Both the position numbers and the translations under genes were made by a program. Positions 48,545 through 61,644 of a stretch of DNA of 64,000 nt are shown here, one piece after another. The notes beneath the pieces were generated by a model. It was given only the letters and a program-made list of their open reading frames with translations. It did not search any database and had not been told where the DNA came from. Source of the stretch: Trebouxia sp. TZW2008 (taxonomy: Eukaryota; Chlorophyta; Trebouxiophyceae; Trebouxiales; Trebouxiaceae); the NCBI GenBank assembly GCA_002118135.1, contig BDIU01000264.1:186001-250000 (forward strand), in the 5' to 3' direction. Position 1 is the stretch's first letter, and each line of letters starts with the position of its first letter.

Positions 48545-51500
48545 GGGGGAAATCGATAGAAACGTTCATGCAAGTGTAGCCAGTCTCGTGGACGATTACG
48601 AACCCCGCAGTACCTCGGCCCCTCCTCACTTGGAAGATCGCTGGGCTGCTCAGCTGGTATATTCAATGCCACTGAAAGCTTTCAGTCAGCAGCTTGACTT
48701 GAATAATGAACTCAGAGCTAGCTTCTGCTCATGTGACAGGGAGCTCTAGGTAACCAGAATCAAGATGGCAGGTGGACGCCATCTGATTTCACTGACATTC
48801 GAGTTGACGAGGACTATGAGAGGTTTTACAGAGCACAGGCAGCCTCTGGGAAGAAGCTGCCTCCACCCTTGGACAACAGAACAATATACAATGAGCTTCC
48901 ACAGCATATGAGCCAAGGCTTGAGCGTACAAGCTCAAGCTGCATTAGCCCATCGGCTGCAAAGCGGTGGCGTAAATGGCTTGAATGGAGGTACACACCTG
49001 TACATCATAATGGCAAAACGTTGAAAGCATCTGCAGTCCTTGTTGGCGAAGCGCAAAAGCCTGTGACAGCCGCCAATCCAGCAAACAGATAGTTGTTATT
49101 GCAGGCTTAGAAGCGATTCAGGAGCAGCAGCCATACAAGGGAATATCGCCAGGAATGCTGCAAGCTTTGAGTCAGCTTGGTAAGCTTTGCCTTGCAAGCA
49201 CAGGCCGTTACTTTACTTGCTGGTCTTATCTGAAAGCATCGCTCGCTCTTCTGCTGCTGATACGCTCATATGCATGCTATGTATAAAGCAATAGGTCTCG
49301 CAAACAAAGGGTACTGTTGTCTAGCATGCCGCTTACATCAGTCAAGTTCAACATGCAGGCATGCTGCTGGTTTGTCAGTACGCATGTACAGGGCAGAACG
49401 CCTTGCCAATGTTAACAGCTCACACTCTCTGTTGTGCAGCTATTGAGAGGCGTGCATCCCCTGCACCAGTCTCGCTTCAGCAGCAGCAGCAACAACAGGC
49501 TCAGCAACAGCAGGTGCAGCAGCAGCAGCAACAGCAACAGCTGTTGAGTCAGCTAGCGGGCTATCAAGAAGGTAAGCATTGTGAAAACGGCAGCATGCGT
49601 CACAGGGCCTGACCTTTTGCATACATTGGCGATTCATCTTGCCTGCTTGCCTGCCATCTTTGTTCATCATCACTTGTGTAGGCAAGGCCGGACACTGACA
49701 TACGTATCAAGTCAAGTTTTGCAAATGATGTAAAGCAGAACACACAGCAAGGCTCCATGTGAGTGGGCACAGGCAGTGGCATCAAGTGCCTGACATGGTC
49801 AAAGCTGAATGGAGCTTGCAATACACCTTGGAAGTCAGCCCACCTTGCAGACCCACACTGCATATATATGCGCAGCTGCTGCTGCAGGGCTGAACAGGTC
49901 CCTGAACTCCACTCCAAACCCTCCTCTGGCCCCCACGCCGCCCCCTCTGACTCGCACCCCACCCCCTCTTGGGCCAGGCACTCCAGGTCTGCAAGGCAAT
50001 GACAACATGCAGCAAGCCCTGGCAGCAAATGCAGCTGTTGCTGCTGCACTCCAAGCAGCCCAGAGTCAGCCACAGCTTCCCAGACCAGGTTCTCATTCCA
50101 ACATGGGTGCTGGTCTGCCACCTCATGTCAATGAGTCCATCAAGTACCAAGCTGTATATCAAGCAGCTTACCAAGCTGCCCTGCACCAACATGCTGTGAC
50201 TAACCAGACCTTAGTCATGGCTCAGCAGCAAGGGGTGGCGCCTCAGATTCCCCACATCACCCATGTGTCGCCTCATCTGCTGAATCAGTTCCCAGATCAG
50301 CAGCAGAACATGATGCATGCTGCGGCCACTGCTGCCCAACTGGCGGTGGCTCCTGGCTACTTCAACCCTGGGCTCAACAATCCTCAGGCTGCAGCTGCTG
50401 CGGCAGCAGCTGCGGCAGCCGCTGCAGCAGTCATGAATGGAGGTACGCTCTGGACTAATCCAAGCAGACCCAGCCAGAAGTAGCTGGACACCTTTTGCAC
50501 TAAGCAAATGTTATGATTTGCATACCTGCACAGTTGCATATGTGCCTGACAAAAATTTGCTGGAAAGCTCATGCGCAAGACATCCAGATGAAAGCTTGCA
50601 TGCTGCAGTCTTGCGATCATGCATAAGAAGAGGGCTTACTTGCAGTTTTGCTGAGCTTTATAGCGCTGGCCTTGTCATAATTGCGCCTATGACTAGAGCT
50701 GCTGCATGGCATGCTTAGTGCTTCAGGGGATAAAATTGGTAAGCTGGCCTGTCTGTCTGTGACAGGCGCATTGAGAAGAGGGCCAGCTGTTGATTTTGGG
50801 CGAGGCGACCGGCATGGGCATGTGAGGCGAGGCCGTAATAGCAACCGCCATAATGACCGCGACAACCAGAAGAACATGAATGACTTGGATGACGATGACA
50901 ACTTCTCGATGAGATTTCAGAATCTGGAAGAGGTCCTTGGGCAGGTCTGTATCTGCATCTTCTCTGCTTTGTGGGTCTTGTCTGTAAGTTAAGCACCACT
51001 AGTCACGCCTCAAGCATAGCAGTACGTATGCTCTCTGATGCAGAGCTTGTCTGCAGTTGCAATGGTCTTGACCAAGTTGTGATCACCTGATCAAACATTT
51101 CATGACAAAATGTGAGTGAGCCCACCTGTGCTCTTTTGATTGCTCAGCATGTTCTGCTAAAGCTTTGCTCATATTTTACGTGTCAGGAAGCTTGAGAATA
51201 GTACAGTTGTGATTACCCTTGTGCTCTTGTCAGTTGCGTGTGCATTGTATCCAGTCCCACATTGTATTCAACAGCCTGAAAGATCAAAATGTTGCATGAC
51301 AACAGCTGTATGCAATGCCAGCTTGTGCATTTGTTCTGCCAGTCAAGCATTGAACATGTGAGCTGGCTGAAGAAGAGCAACACAATAGAGTCAGCTTTCA
51401 AAGCCTTGGCTTCCAGTCATGCAGCATATACAGCAGCATATACAGCAGCATTCTACAAGTTCTGTGAGTGTCCAATTGCTCCAGAGAGCCAGCTTCCATT

Positions 51501-54155
51501 TGCAGTTTATGCGTGCCCAATCATCTCCTTTCCATCTGCTAGCCCACAGTATCAAGGAAGTCTACGTGGGGTCCTCATGCCGCAGCTTGCTCCTTGCATA
51601 TATCAATCGTGATCAAGCACTGCCCCTGTTTGTAGCAGTTTATCAGTGCTCTGTTCATGCAGGTGTTGTCTGTGGCCAAAGACCAGAATGGTTGTCGATT
51701 CCTTCAACGAAAGTTTGACGAGGGCGGTGCAGCCGCCATCTCACTTGTGTTCTCAGAAGTGTTGGACAACCTGATTGAGCTGATGGTAGACCCCTTTGGC
51801 AATTACCTAATTCAGAAGCTGCTGGACCGGTGCTCTGAAGAGCAACGGCTGCAAGTGCTGCAGAAGGCTTCTGAAGAGGACCGCCTTGTCACTGCAGCGC
51901 TGAACACTCATGGGACCAGAGCTGTGCAGAAGCTGATTGAGACCCTCGCCACACGGGAACAGGTAGACAACTGTTGCTCTTCAATATGAGCACATCACTT
52001 TGCATTGTCTAGCACCTGCTTGTTGCATACGTCAATTCATGCAGTGCAGATCTCATGCCTCTGTGTGTTTAGCATGCGCAAGGTCTGACACACTCCTTGC
52101 ACGAAAGCAGAGCTTGGCACAATCTGCTTTGCCAAGCAACATCCCTGCATCTGAACGCACTCACTGTCCATGTTCTCCCTTTCGAGTATTGTTTTACCGC
52201 TGACATAGCTATGGTGTGTGCCTTGGCCCCTTTCCCAATGTCAGCTTTCATTGCTTAAAGTTCCATGTGTTTTGCAGAGGCAGCTGGTGATCAACAGCCT
52301 GCAGGAGGGTGTTGTGTCCCTCATCCGGGACCTCAACGGCAACCACGTCATACAGCGCTGCCTGCAGCGGCTGGGCCCAGAGGACAGCCAGTTTGTGTAC
52401 AATGCTGCCTGTGCCCACACCATGGAGATTGCCACACACCGCCATGGCTGCTGCGTTCTGCAGCGCTGCATCGACTTTGCCACGCCCGTGCAGAAGAAGC
52501 TGTTGGTGGCAGAGATTGCGGCCAATGCCCTGCCACTCAGTCAGGTGACTTCATCACCATCATCCGTAGCAGCAGCAGCATCAATCAGCAGCATCAATCA
52601 GCAGCATCAATCACTATGATTGACGTTTATGGCTTGCCAGTGACGTTCTGTGATCCTGCTCAGTGCACACAGAAGCAATGCCACTCTGTCAGGTGACATC
52701 ATTGGTTGTCAGCATCAGCATCAGCTATATGCTTGCTGTGATCCTGCTCATTGCGTACAGAAGCACCAGGGTGGCTTTGGATAAGTCTGTCCAGAGCTAT
52801 CGAGGCGAATTCATAACCCTACTGTGCTGCAGTCTTGCCTTGTCGCCCAGTCAGGTGGCTTGCCACAGTCAACTGCGCTGCAGTCCTGTTTCTTTTGTCA
52901 GCTGCTTGTGCTTGTCAGTGCAGTGTTACTGAACGCGCCTTACAGATGCCAAAGCCAACCTCAAGTGAAGCCAGCATGGAGAGGTTCTAGTCATTACAAG
53001 CAGATATGCATGCCCACACTGCATCACCTTGTGATGTTCATGTCCTTAGCAGATGCTCGAGCATATGCTACATCCTCAAGATTGAGGGTTCATTTGTGGT
53101 CTGCAGGACCCCTTTGGCAAATATGTAGTGCTGTATGTGTTGGAGCTAAGACATGTGCAGGCAACAGCCACCATCATGCGTCTAATGTATGGCCAGTATC
53201 CTGAGCTGGCACAGCAACAGCTCTCTTCCAATGTGACTGAGCGGTGTGTGCTGGTGTGCAGGACCCTTTTGGCAACTATGTAGTGCAGTACGTGTTGGAG
53301 CTAGGGCATGTGGAGGCAACAGCCACCATCATGCGTCAACTGTACGGCCAGTATCCTGAGCTGGCACAGCAGAAGTTCTCCTCCAATGTTGTAGAGAAGT
53401 GTTTGAAGCTTGGGGGCCCAGGTTTGGCTGAGTGCCGAGAGCGAGTCATCCGAGAGCTGATGGTTTCACCTCTGCTTCCTCGTCTTCTCCAGGTCAGTCT
53501 TCTCGTCACAGTAGTCTCTGGATTGTAGTGTTGAGTCAAGCTGAACATTTGCAGCAAGAGAGCACAAGCACTTGCTGCATAAAAAAGCCCTGACCACATA
53601 GGTCTTAGCTTTGACTGCAGTCATTTGTCACTGTGAAATTGTTCTGCCTGCTTTTGCTTAATGTATGCAAGCTGCGCTGCAGGCCAGCACGTTTGGCATA
53701 CAGCTTTGAATGCTGACTGTAGCTAGGTTCAAGTGTGTTGCATCGTGTCCTGTGTGGTTGAAAGCTTCTACATGCACGGCATTTTGAAGTTGCAAGGTCA
53801 AAGACACTTGCTCTGTTAGGAACACAGCCCTGCTTGAGGGCAGGCTGCATTGTGAGCTAGTCAAGCACAAGATGGCGTTGACCTTGTTAGAATGCCTTTC
53901 TTTTCACATGCCAGACCTTGATGAATTATGATTATGAACGTTGCACAAGCTGCAAGTGTGCAACCGACATGTGTTGCTGACCCTCATGTGATGTTGCAGG
54001 ACCCTTATGCCAACTATGTGTTGCAAAGCGCTTTGACAGTGTCCAATGGTCAGCTTCATGCTCAGCTGGTGGATGCTATCCGGCCATATCTTCCCTCCCT
54101 CAGAGGCACACCGCATGGCAAGCGCATACTTTCCAAGATCAATGTCAAGATCTAG
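48545..54155 (+). CDS. Pumilio-family RNA-binding protein (eight PUF repeats; 5' end incomplete)
   Basis: Exons: 48545(?)-48656, 48740-48989, 49105-49179, 49440-49571, 49888-50442, 50766-50944, 51663-51962, 52278-52544, 53262-53492, 54000-54155. Phases agree from 48656 onward (at least 750 residues). The N-terminal half is low-complexity: poly-Gln, a Pro/Thr run, and long poly-Ala, then an RG/RN-rich stretch. The PUF domain follows with eight repeats whose base-contacting triplets are CR..Q, NY..Q, TR..Q, NH..Q, CC..Q, NY..Q, SN..E and NY..Q. Such proteins bind 3' UTRs and repress translation or trigger mRNA decay in the cytoplasm. The short C-terminus ends HGKRILSKINVKI. An extra decayed copy of repeat-6/7 exon lies upstream of 53262. 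The translation start lies upstream of 48545. Confidence 0.9.
52518..52705 (+). repeat. Copy of Pumilio exon-8 tail and donor
   Basis: AATGCC..CCACTC.GTCAGGTGAC at 52518-52552 recurs at 52675-52705, downstream of the exon in the intron. Confidence 0.6.
53104..53405 (+). repeat. Duplicated PUF-repeat exon, upstream copy decayed
   Basis: 53107-53256 resembles 53262-53405 (offset 155 bp), including the TGCAG acceptor and DPFG.YVV.YVLEL coding. The upstream copy carries Q-to-L and V-to-T changes at conserved positions, has no donor and would run into a stop if read through. Confidence 0.9.
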
Positions 54156-54630
54156 TGTGTATGCCACCAAGATGTTGGGATATAGACAGGGCAGGAGTTG
54201 ATGCACGTCGTCAGGGGAGTTACCAAGCTGCTGCTGAGCAAGGGTTGTGATGGTACAAGCCTGCTATGACAGCATGAAGACAGAACTTGACAAAAGTAGT
54301 TCTCAGTACAGTTTTGTGGCGAGGCTACCTACTTTTATAGCCCAGCAACGCCATTGCTGGTCCTGTTTGTACAGTGTTGGTCGTTCATTGATACCCTTCA
54401 CACACGCAAGATGCTTCTGCTGAATTTTCTTCTGTACCTGCTGACCAGCAGCAGTTGTATCTGCGTGTGTCTAAAGCCATGCAGCCTTAGAAGGGCGTCC
54501 TGGCTGTATACAATTGTATGCTATATGTACCACTGGGACATAGCAGGAATGTGCTTAGCTTGTGTGTGTGCCTTTGATTGTCATGGCATAGTCACACAAC
54601 AACTGAGAGCAGATACAACATCTGGTACAA

Positions 54631-54635
54631 TGTAA
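54631..54635 (+). promoter_or_regulatory. TGTAA poly(A) signal of the Pumilio gene
   Basis: First TGTAA after the stop at 54155, implying a 3' UTR of nearly 500 bases. Confidence 0.45.
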
Positions 54636-55854
54636 GACAAGCAAAGAGCATCTCAATGCTGCGTTTTACACTGTCCTGCATGTGAAAGTCATTGACAAGC
54701 AGTAAGAGCAATTAAGTCTATGGAACGCTGACGCGTCGCTCACTCGAAATCCGCCTACTCACCACTACTGATCTATGTGTGGCATAATACCTGGTCAGGA
54801 CCTTTGACCAACAGCAAACAAAGACACTCTACAGTCCAGGCTGTACACAAAACATTGTTGATGCTGCAGCTATTTGCTGTGCTTTGGTGTCAATTTCCAT
54901 GAAATGAGGACCATCTTAAAATGCAACTCTTGATGGTGAGTGTGGCACATATCACGGCAGCTACAACGGATAGCTGACTGACTGACTCAGCATAGACAGC
55001 TACAGCATGTCAATGGACATTCTGAAGTGCGTGAAGCAAGGAAGCGCTCTGGACAAAGGTTATGATGTTTTCTCTTCATATGGGTAATATCTTCCTGGTA
55101 ATCGCTGCACTGCTGGATCCAAATTGACATGGTATTTTGCGTTTGCTTTGTCTGAGGTCCAGAATCCATATGTCTTGGTGGGCTGATTCCACATGGCAAC
55201 TCTGCAGCCAAGCAGTGGTCTCACAAGGCTTGCCTTGCAAGAGGCAGGGTGGTCCTCACAGAAGTAGCATTGGTGAACACGCGTAACTACGTGCAGGCCA
55301 CACTTACAGTTTGTCGGCTGTAGCTTTGACTTTGTACACGTGATCGTGAGCCTTCGCGTCTCGCTCTACAGGACTTTCCATGCTAGATCGGATTATACCA
55401 CGCAGGAACTCATGAACAAACATCTGACCACCTCGACCGCGGCCTTGCAAACTTCAAACTTCCGAATAGCAGTGAGAGCACCTGATGAGCGCTAAGTCCT
55501 GGCGCAAACGCCTCAATGAATGCCTCGCATCGAGGTCAACAAGCGAGACAGTCAACATGTACAGCTTCGTGTGACGGTTCTCTATGACGCCGTCACGTCG
55601 CCGCCAAATAGCGGTTGCACAGTTTGGTGCACTCTCTCTCTGTCGCGCAAGTCTTTCTTTTCTTGCCAGCTCGGTCTCGTCCCAGGTACGGCGTCGACTG
55701 CAAAGCAGATGCTTCAGCTCTTGCTGTTGCTGCCTGCTTGCACTTTCGCTTTCTGGTTGGAGACCGATGCTTGTCGCAATCTTCGGTGTGCTTCTCTATA
55801 ACCGAGTGACAACGACGTGTATGTGGTGCAGGAGAGGGCCTTGGAACACTCACA
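54636..55854. other. Intergenic region and RPL22 promoter / 5' UTR
   Basis: No gene recognised; a 74-codon minus frame at 54987-55211 lacks support. CpG-rich sequence from about 55300 marks the RPL22 promoter. A likely 5' UTR intron runs 55686-55831 (CCAG|GTACGG to GGTGCAG). Confidence 0.45.
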
Positions 55855-56729
<875 letters not shown>

Positions 56730-56813
56730 CCTAGCCTTGACTGCATACAAGCAGTACGTATACAGCTTGATATTCCGGACCCTGCAGTGTTGAGGAAAAG
56801 CGTAGATCTACGG

Positions 56814-56818
56814 TGTAA
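56814..56818 (+). promoter_or_regulatory. TGTAA poly(A) signal of RPL22
   Basis: 85 bases past the stop codon, a typical distance. Confidence 0.6.
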
Positions 56819-57285
56819 TGCAGCCAAGTTCCGCCAATGTTTTCATTTTATCATCCAATTTGGCTTCAGGGCCATTGCTGGGACCATGTCAACTCATGCA
56901 GTTCCAATGGCTTGCATTAGAAATGGAAGTGCAGTGCTCACTTGCTGTGAACATGAGCTACCACCATAGCCAGGCACTGCTGCAGCGCTGCACCTGTCAG
57001 CAAATTTGTAAAGCTTTGGAGATACAGGCAGTGCAGTTGCTGACTACCGATATGAAAGGGTGATGTGTGTGTAGTGAAGTGCTTGCGAAGCCAAGCGGGG
57101 CTCTGCCTCGTAGACGCCTCGCGGCACGTTGCAAATTCATGCGGATCGCTCAGCGTGGGTTCACGGAACGCGCAGCGTGTGGTTAATGCTCTATCATTCC
57201 AGCCGCCTCTGCTTGGAAAGTTTGTAAAGTGTACAGTTCTTGGCCTGCTGTATTTGCAATCATTCGCACCTCAAGCGCTTTCGAC
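56819..57285. promoter_or_regulatory. Intergenic / promoter of the second COG0523 gene
   Basis: CpG density increases from about 57070 towards the ATG at 57286. No motif is recognised. Confidence 0.4.
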
Positions 57286-60200
57286 ATGGCGCTGCATCCT
57301 AGCAAGCCGTTGCCGGTCACCTTGCTAAGTGGCTTCCTAGGCGCGGGCAAAACAACACTGCTGCGCAATATTTTGTCAAACACTGTAAACGCGAAAGTTG
57401 CTGTCATCGTCAACGACATGGCTGAGCTCAATATTGACGCTTCGCTGATCAAAAACAGCCGCTTGATTCAGGTCATTCCGCCTTTGGCCGTTTCTTGCTT
57501 GCCCGCTTGTTGTACGCGTTCAGACAAAAGGGCCGTCTTTCACTGCATCGGTCATGATTACTTGAGTGCAGGCAGAAGAAAAGCTGGTCGAGATGCAGAA
57601 CGGTTGCATATGCTGCACTCTGAGAGAAGACCTGTTGCACGCAGTCGCTGAGCTAGTGGCTCAAAACGCGTTCGATAACATTGTCATTGAAAGCACAGGA
57701 GTGAGCGAGCCGCAGCAGGTGGGGTAACAGCAAGGCTGGTCCCTGTGCTGCAAGCATCAAGCTTGCGCGTAGGGTGCAGAGCTTCGTCTTGAAGCTTTGT
57801 CTATGGAGCTTCGCACCAACTGCAAGCACTTATCGGAGCTTTCAGAGCACGCTGCGACTTCTGAGTTTATTCAGGTGGCAGAGACTTTTGACATGGAACT
57901 GGATGACAGTGATGTAAAGTCTCTCAAGGGCATTGCTGCCCTTGACAACTGTGTCACAGTGCTAGATGCCGCAGAGCTGCACATCAACATGACAAGTATC
58001 ATGTCACTGAAGGTAGTAAAGCGTGGACTTACAGCATGTCAACCTGGCTTTTCAGTTGACTTTGCAATCAGAGTACCGCGCCAGGCGAAGCCATTGACTT
58101 TGTCATGTGTACAGGATAAGAAGCAGGCAGTGTCAGAAGAAGATGACCGCAATGTTGCTGAGTTGCTTCTTGATCAGATTGAGTTTGCAGACGTCATCTT
58201 GCTCAATAAGCAAGACCTGGTGCCAGACAGCAAGCACCGACAAGCCCTGCTTGCAGCCATCAAGGCATTGAACCCAGAGGCAAAGGTTCAGTTCACCACC
58301 AAATGCAAGGTGAAGAGAAAGTTGGCCTGCAGGCTGCATGTCTGCACCCAGTGTCCTTGTGCATATTGCATATTACCTCTGTCATCTGCATCCAAGAACT
58401 AGATCTGTTCCATACAAGATAAGCCATAAAAGGGCAGGCTGGTTTTGCCAGCAGATATGCTTGGCTGGTGTCCCAACCAGACTGCGCACAGCCAGTGGTA
58501 CAGGGTCACTAGTCACAAACATGTGCAGTAGTATTTTGAGGCAACAATCAAGCTGGGTGAGACACGATTCTGCAAGTTAGTAGTAATTGCTGCCTTAGGT
58601 GCCCATGACAGAGATCCTGAATACTGGCAACTTCAGCATGGAAAAGGCCGCTGCATCAGCTGGCTGGCTGCACAGCTTGAGGAAATCAGGACCAGTGATA
58701 AGTGAAACTGAAGAGTACGGCATCAGCAGCTTTGTATACAGGTAATCTTTGGATTCCCATTTGCGTATGCACAAACCAAATTTGACTTTCAACCTGGTTC
58801 TGCCTTACAATTCCTGCATGTAAGTGCCTTTATCACCAGGTCTGCAGTGCCCGTCTTTGAACAGTCTGTTTGCTGGGTTGTGCAAATGCCTTTGAGGCAA
58901 TGCTGACACTGCTGTATGCATTTTGGCAGAGCACGGCAGCCCTTCCATCCACAGAAGCTGTATGATTGGTGCGTCAAGCACTTCCTTCTACAAGAGGTTG
59001 AGCTATATGAAGACATTGACGGCAGTAAAGATGACGCAGAAAACAAGGTGAAAATGCTTCAGCTCATAGCTACACCATCATGCTCAAAAAGGCTTGCACA
59101 GGTTGTCGCTGTGCCAACATGCCTAATTGAACAGCACAGCATGACGCCCCTCATGCAAACCTCATAGGTGACAATGACCGCACCCATCAATACACAAACT
59201 TTGCTGCAGTGAGCAAGTCATGTTGCAAGCATTGATTGCATTGACACATGCGAGATCATCTTCATGCGTGCTGATTGGCCGCCAGCACGCCTCAAATATT
59301 TCTTCACGGATTGCAGGTTCCTCAACTTCTCACTGCTCTCAGACCAGCACATCTACAGAATGGAACAAAGAGTGTGACAAAGCTGGGAAAGGTACCTGCA
59401 CTGCTGCTTGCGTCTCAGGACCTGCCTTGCTGCCAGCATCAAATGTTTTGAGCACTGAGCTGTGAGCATTACAACATGCAGCATGCTCGTGACCTGGGCG
59501 CTTTTCCAACGATGTTCCAGCTCAAGCAGCATACATTGATTGTTTTACATGATCTGCAGTTTGGACATTGCTGGGCGCATGATGTTGCTCATGAGAGGTG
59601 CTAGTGTCATGGCAAGTATTGCAGCCAAAGAATGCATCTCTGTTGCAGATACTCAGGTCAAAAGGCTTTGTGTGGCTTGCTAAGCGTGATGACCTGATGG
59701 GGGAGTGGAGCTCAGCAGGTAGGATATTGAAGCTGACATGCGGAGGTCCCTGGTTCGTAGCCATTCCACAGGAGGCTTGGCCAGAAGTGGAGGTATCACC
59801 AAGCTTGTTTACTCATGCACGCTTACTTCATGCTTCGTTGAACTATCAAGCATGCAGAGTGCCTGTCTCTGACAGACCTTACTGTGATCTGCTCGTCTTG
59901 GGTTGCCTTGCCAAATCGCTGTTTGCACTCGACTGTAAGCTTGTACACCAGCTGCTGCTTCAACTCATGCATCTGCTGATGCACTAGACATTGCATTTGC
60001 TCTGTGATTCAGCCATGGTCTTGATGCTTTAGGCCATGCGAGCGCATGGTTGAGCAAGCCTAATTCAGGCAGAGCGTTGGCAGATCAGTGTGGCACATCT
60101 CGTCAACGCTCATGATGATCAACGATCAGTGTAGCACATCAGTGCTGGCTGTACATGCATGTGTGAGCTGATGCATGCAGGTATCAGAGGTGATGAAAGA

Positions 60201-60748
60201 CTTTGAGGAACCTAATGGAGACAGGAGGCAGGAGTTGGTGTTCATCGGGCAGGACTTAGACCAGGCTGCCATCACAGCTGACCTGAACGCCTGCCTCTGC
60301 CATGAGCGTGATCTCAGAAAGGTATGACTTGTTTAACAGACCTGCAGCCCGTAATAATATGTGCTATAAAGCAGAGCTGCTGCCGTTCGAGCACACCATC
60401 AGCAGTAAAGACCTGTGCTGTGACTTGGAATCAATGGCAGTGACTGCAACGCCTGCAGCCGCAGCACTGGTCTGTCTTACAGCATCTGCGGTCATTTGAA
60501 GGATTTTCAGTGCTGCACATGTTGGCTGCTATGGTGTTAGTTTCAACATGCCATAAGTCTCAAGCTAGAGCTGACAAGCATTCAGTGTACCTTTACAACT
60601 GCTGACGTGATGTGCAATGGCCATATAGGGCAAGCTGCTGAGGGACCCATTTGTGGCTTGGCCAGAGCTGGACATGATGGAGGTGGAAGTCAGTGACACT
60701 GACTCTGATGAAGATAGTGAGCAATCTGAAATTGCGAATGAAGAGTAA
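57286..60748 (+). CDS. COG0523/CobW-type P-loop GTPase, second paralogue
   Basis: Ten exons: 57286-57471, 57572-57718, 57875-58012, 58115-58309, 58599-58741, 58930-59047, 59317-59391, 59649-59792, 60181-60321, 60629-60748. Phases agree, giving 468 residues. The P-loop is GFLGAGKTT (16-24). NGCICC (72-77) is the metal-binding CxCC, then [15 protein letters not shown] and the guanine motif LLNKQDLV. The CobW C-terminal domain has [11 protein letters not shown] and EWSSAGR with a Trp-rich stretch, and the protein ends in an acidic Ser/Asp/Glu tail. It belongs to the YciC/ZigA-like side of the family, whose members help place zinc or another metal in client proteins, often when metal is scarce. 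No transit peptide is seen. The exon 59317-59391 is 75 bp and could be skipped without shifting the frame; it is the least certain. Confidence 0.92.
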
Positions 60749-61644
60749 GGCATATAGGCCTCGGAAAAGTCTTGGTGTCCAGGCATTGTACCAACATCCT
60801 GAAGTTTGCAATGGTGTGCAATGGCAAAGATCACAGTCTGCCTAAAGATGGATACAGCCAAAAATTGGGTTACTGTCACTGACTGGTATCTCCAGCTGCA
60901 ATGGTCCTTATGCAGTGTATTGAAAGCTGATTGAAGTGCAGTGAAGTTGGGGGCCACAGCAGCACTAGCATTGCCTCAGGGTACCATTAGCCCAAATCAG
61001 CTACACATGTTCTTGACAACCACAATCTAGTTGTGCCCTGGTATGTGCTCAGTACATTGCACATAGTGTTTTGTTGCAGTGCATATCACTACAAATTGCC
61101 TCAGTTGCTATCAAGGCACTCATGGTCTCCTTTCAGTAATTATGTATGGATGTAAGGCATTCTCGGCATGAGGCGTTCTGTAAGAACAACCTGATCAATT
61201 TCGAGGTCATAAGCATGCATATGCCAATTTGCACATGATAATGATCTGGCTTTAGCATGCCCCATTGGCGCTAAAAATGATGTTCTTGCCCTTTTCTCTG
61301 CATGGCAAATGCTGTCAGACCAGCTGCTGAGGCAGAAAAACGCACCTCAAAAACTTCACAAGGCATGCCATGCAGCAGCAGATGCATGGAAGAAGCGCTT
61401 GGCACACGCAATTAGCTCCAACAAAGGGTGACTGAGCATGCAGGTGTTTGACCAAGCCAAAATTGGCACGTCGAGACCAGCGCTGCAGTTGCGTCCTCAC
61501 GAAGCGAAAGCATCGCGATCGTCATCGCCAACAGGGACACAAGCTTGAGCAGCATTTGCACGCGACGTGCGTTGAATTTGCCAACCATGACATCCCTTAG
61601 ACCCCACAGCAGCTCACTGGACGGACTGCACTGAGCTTCGCGCG
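60749..61644. other. 3' UTR and ClpS promoter region
   Basis: No gene recognised. CpG density rises from about 61450 towards the ClpS start. Confidence 0.4.
61151..61155 (+). promoter_or_regulatory. TGTAA poly(A) signal, COG0523 paralogue
   Basis: About 400 bases after the stop at 60748; a second TGTAA-like site lies just downstream. Confidence 0.35.
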
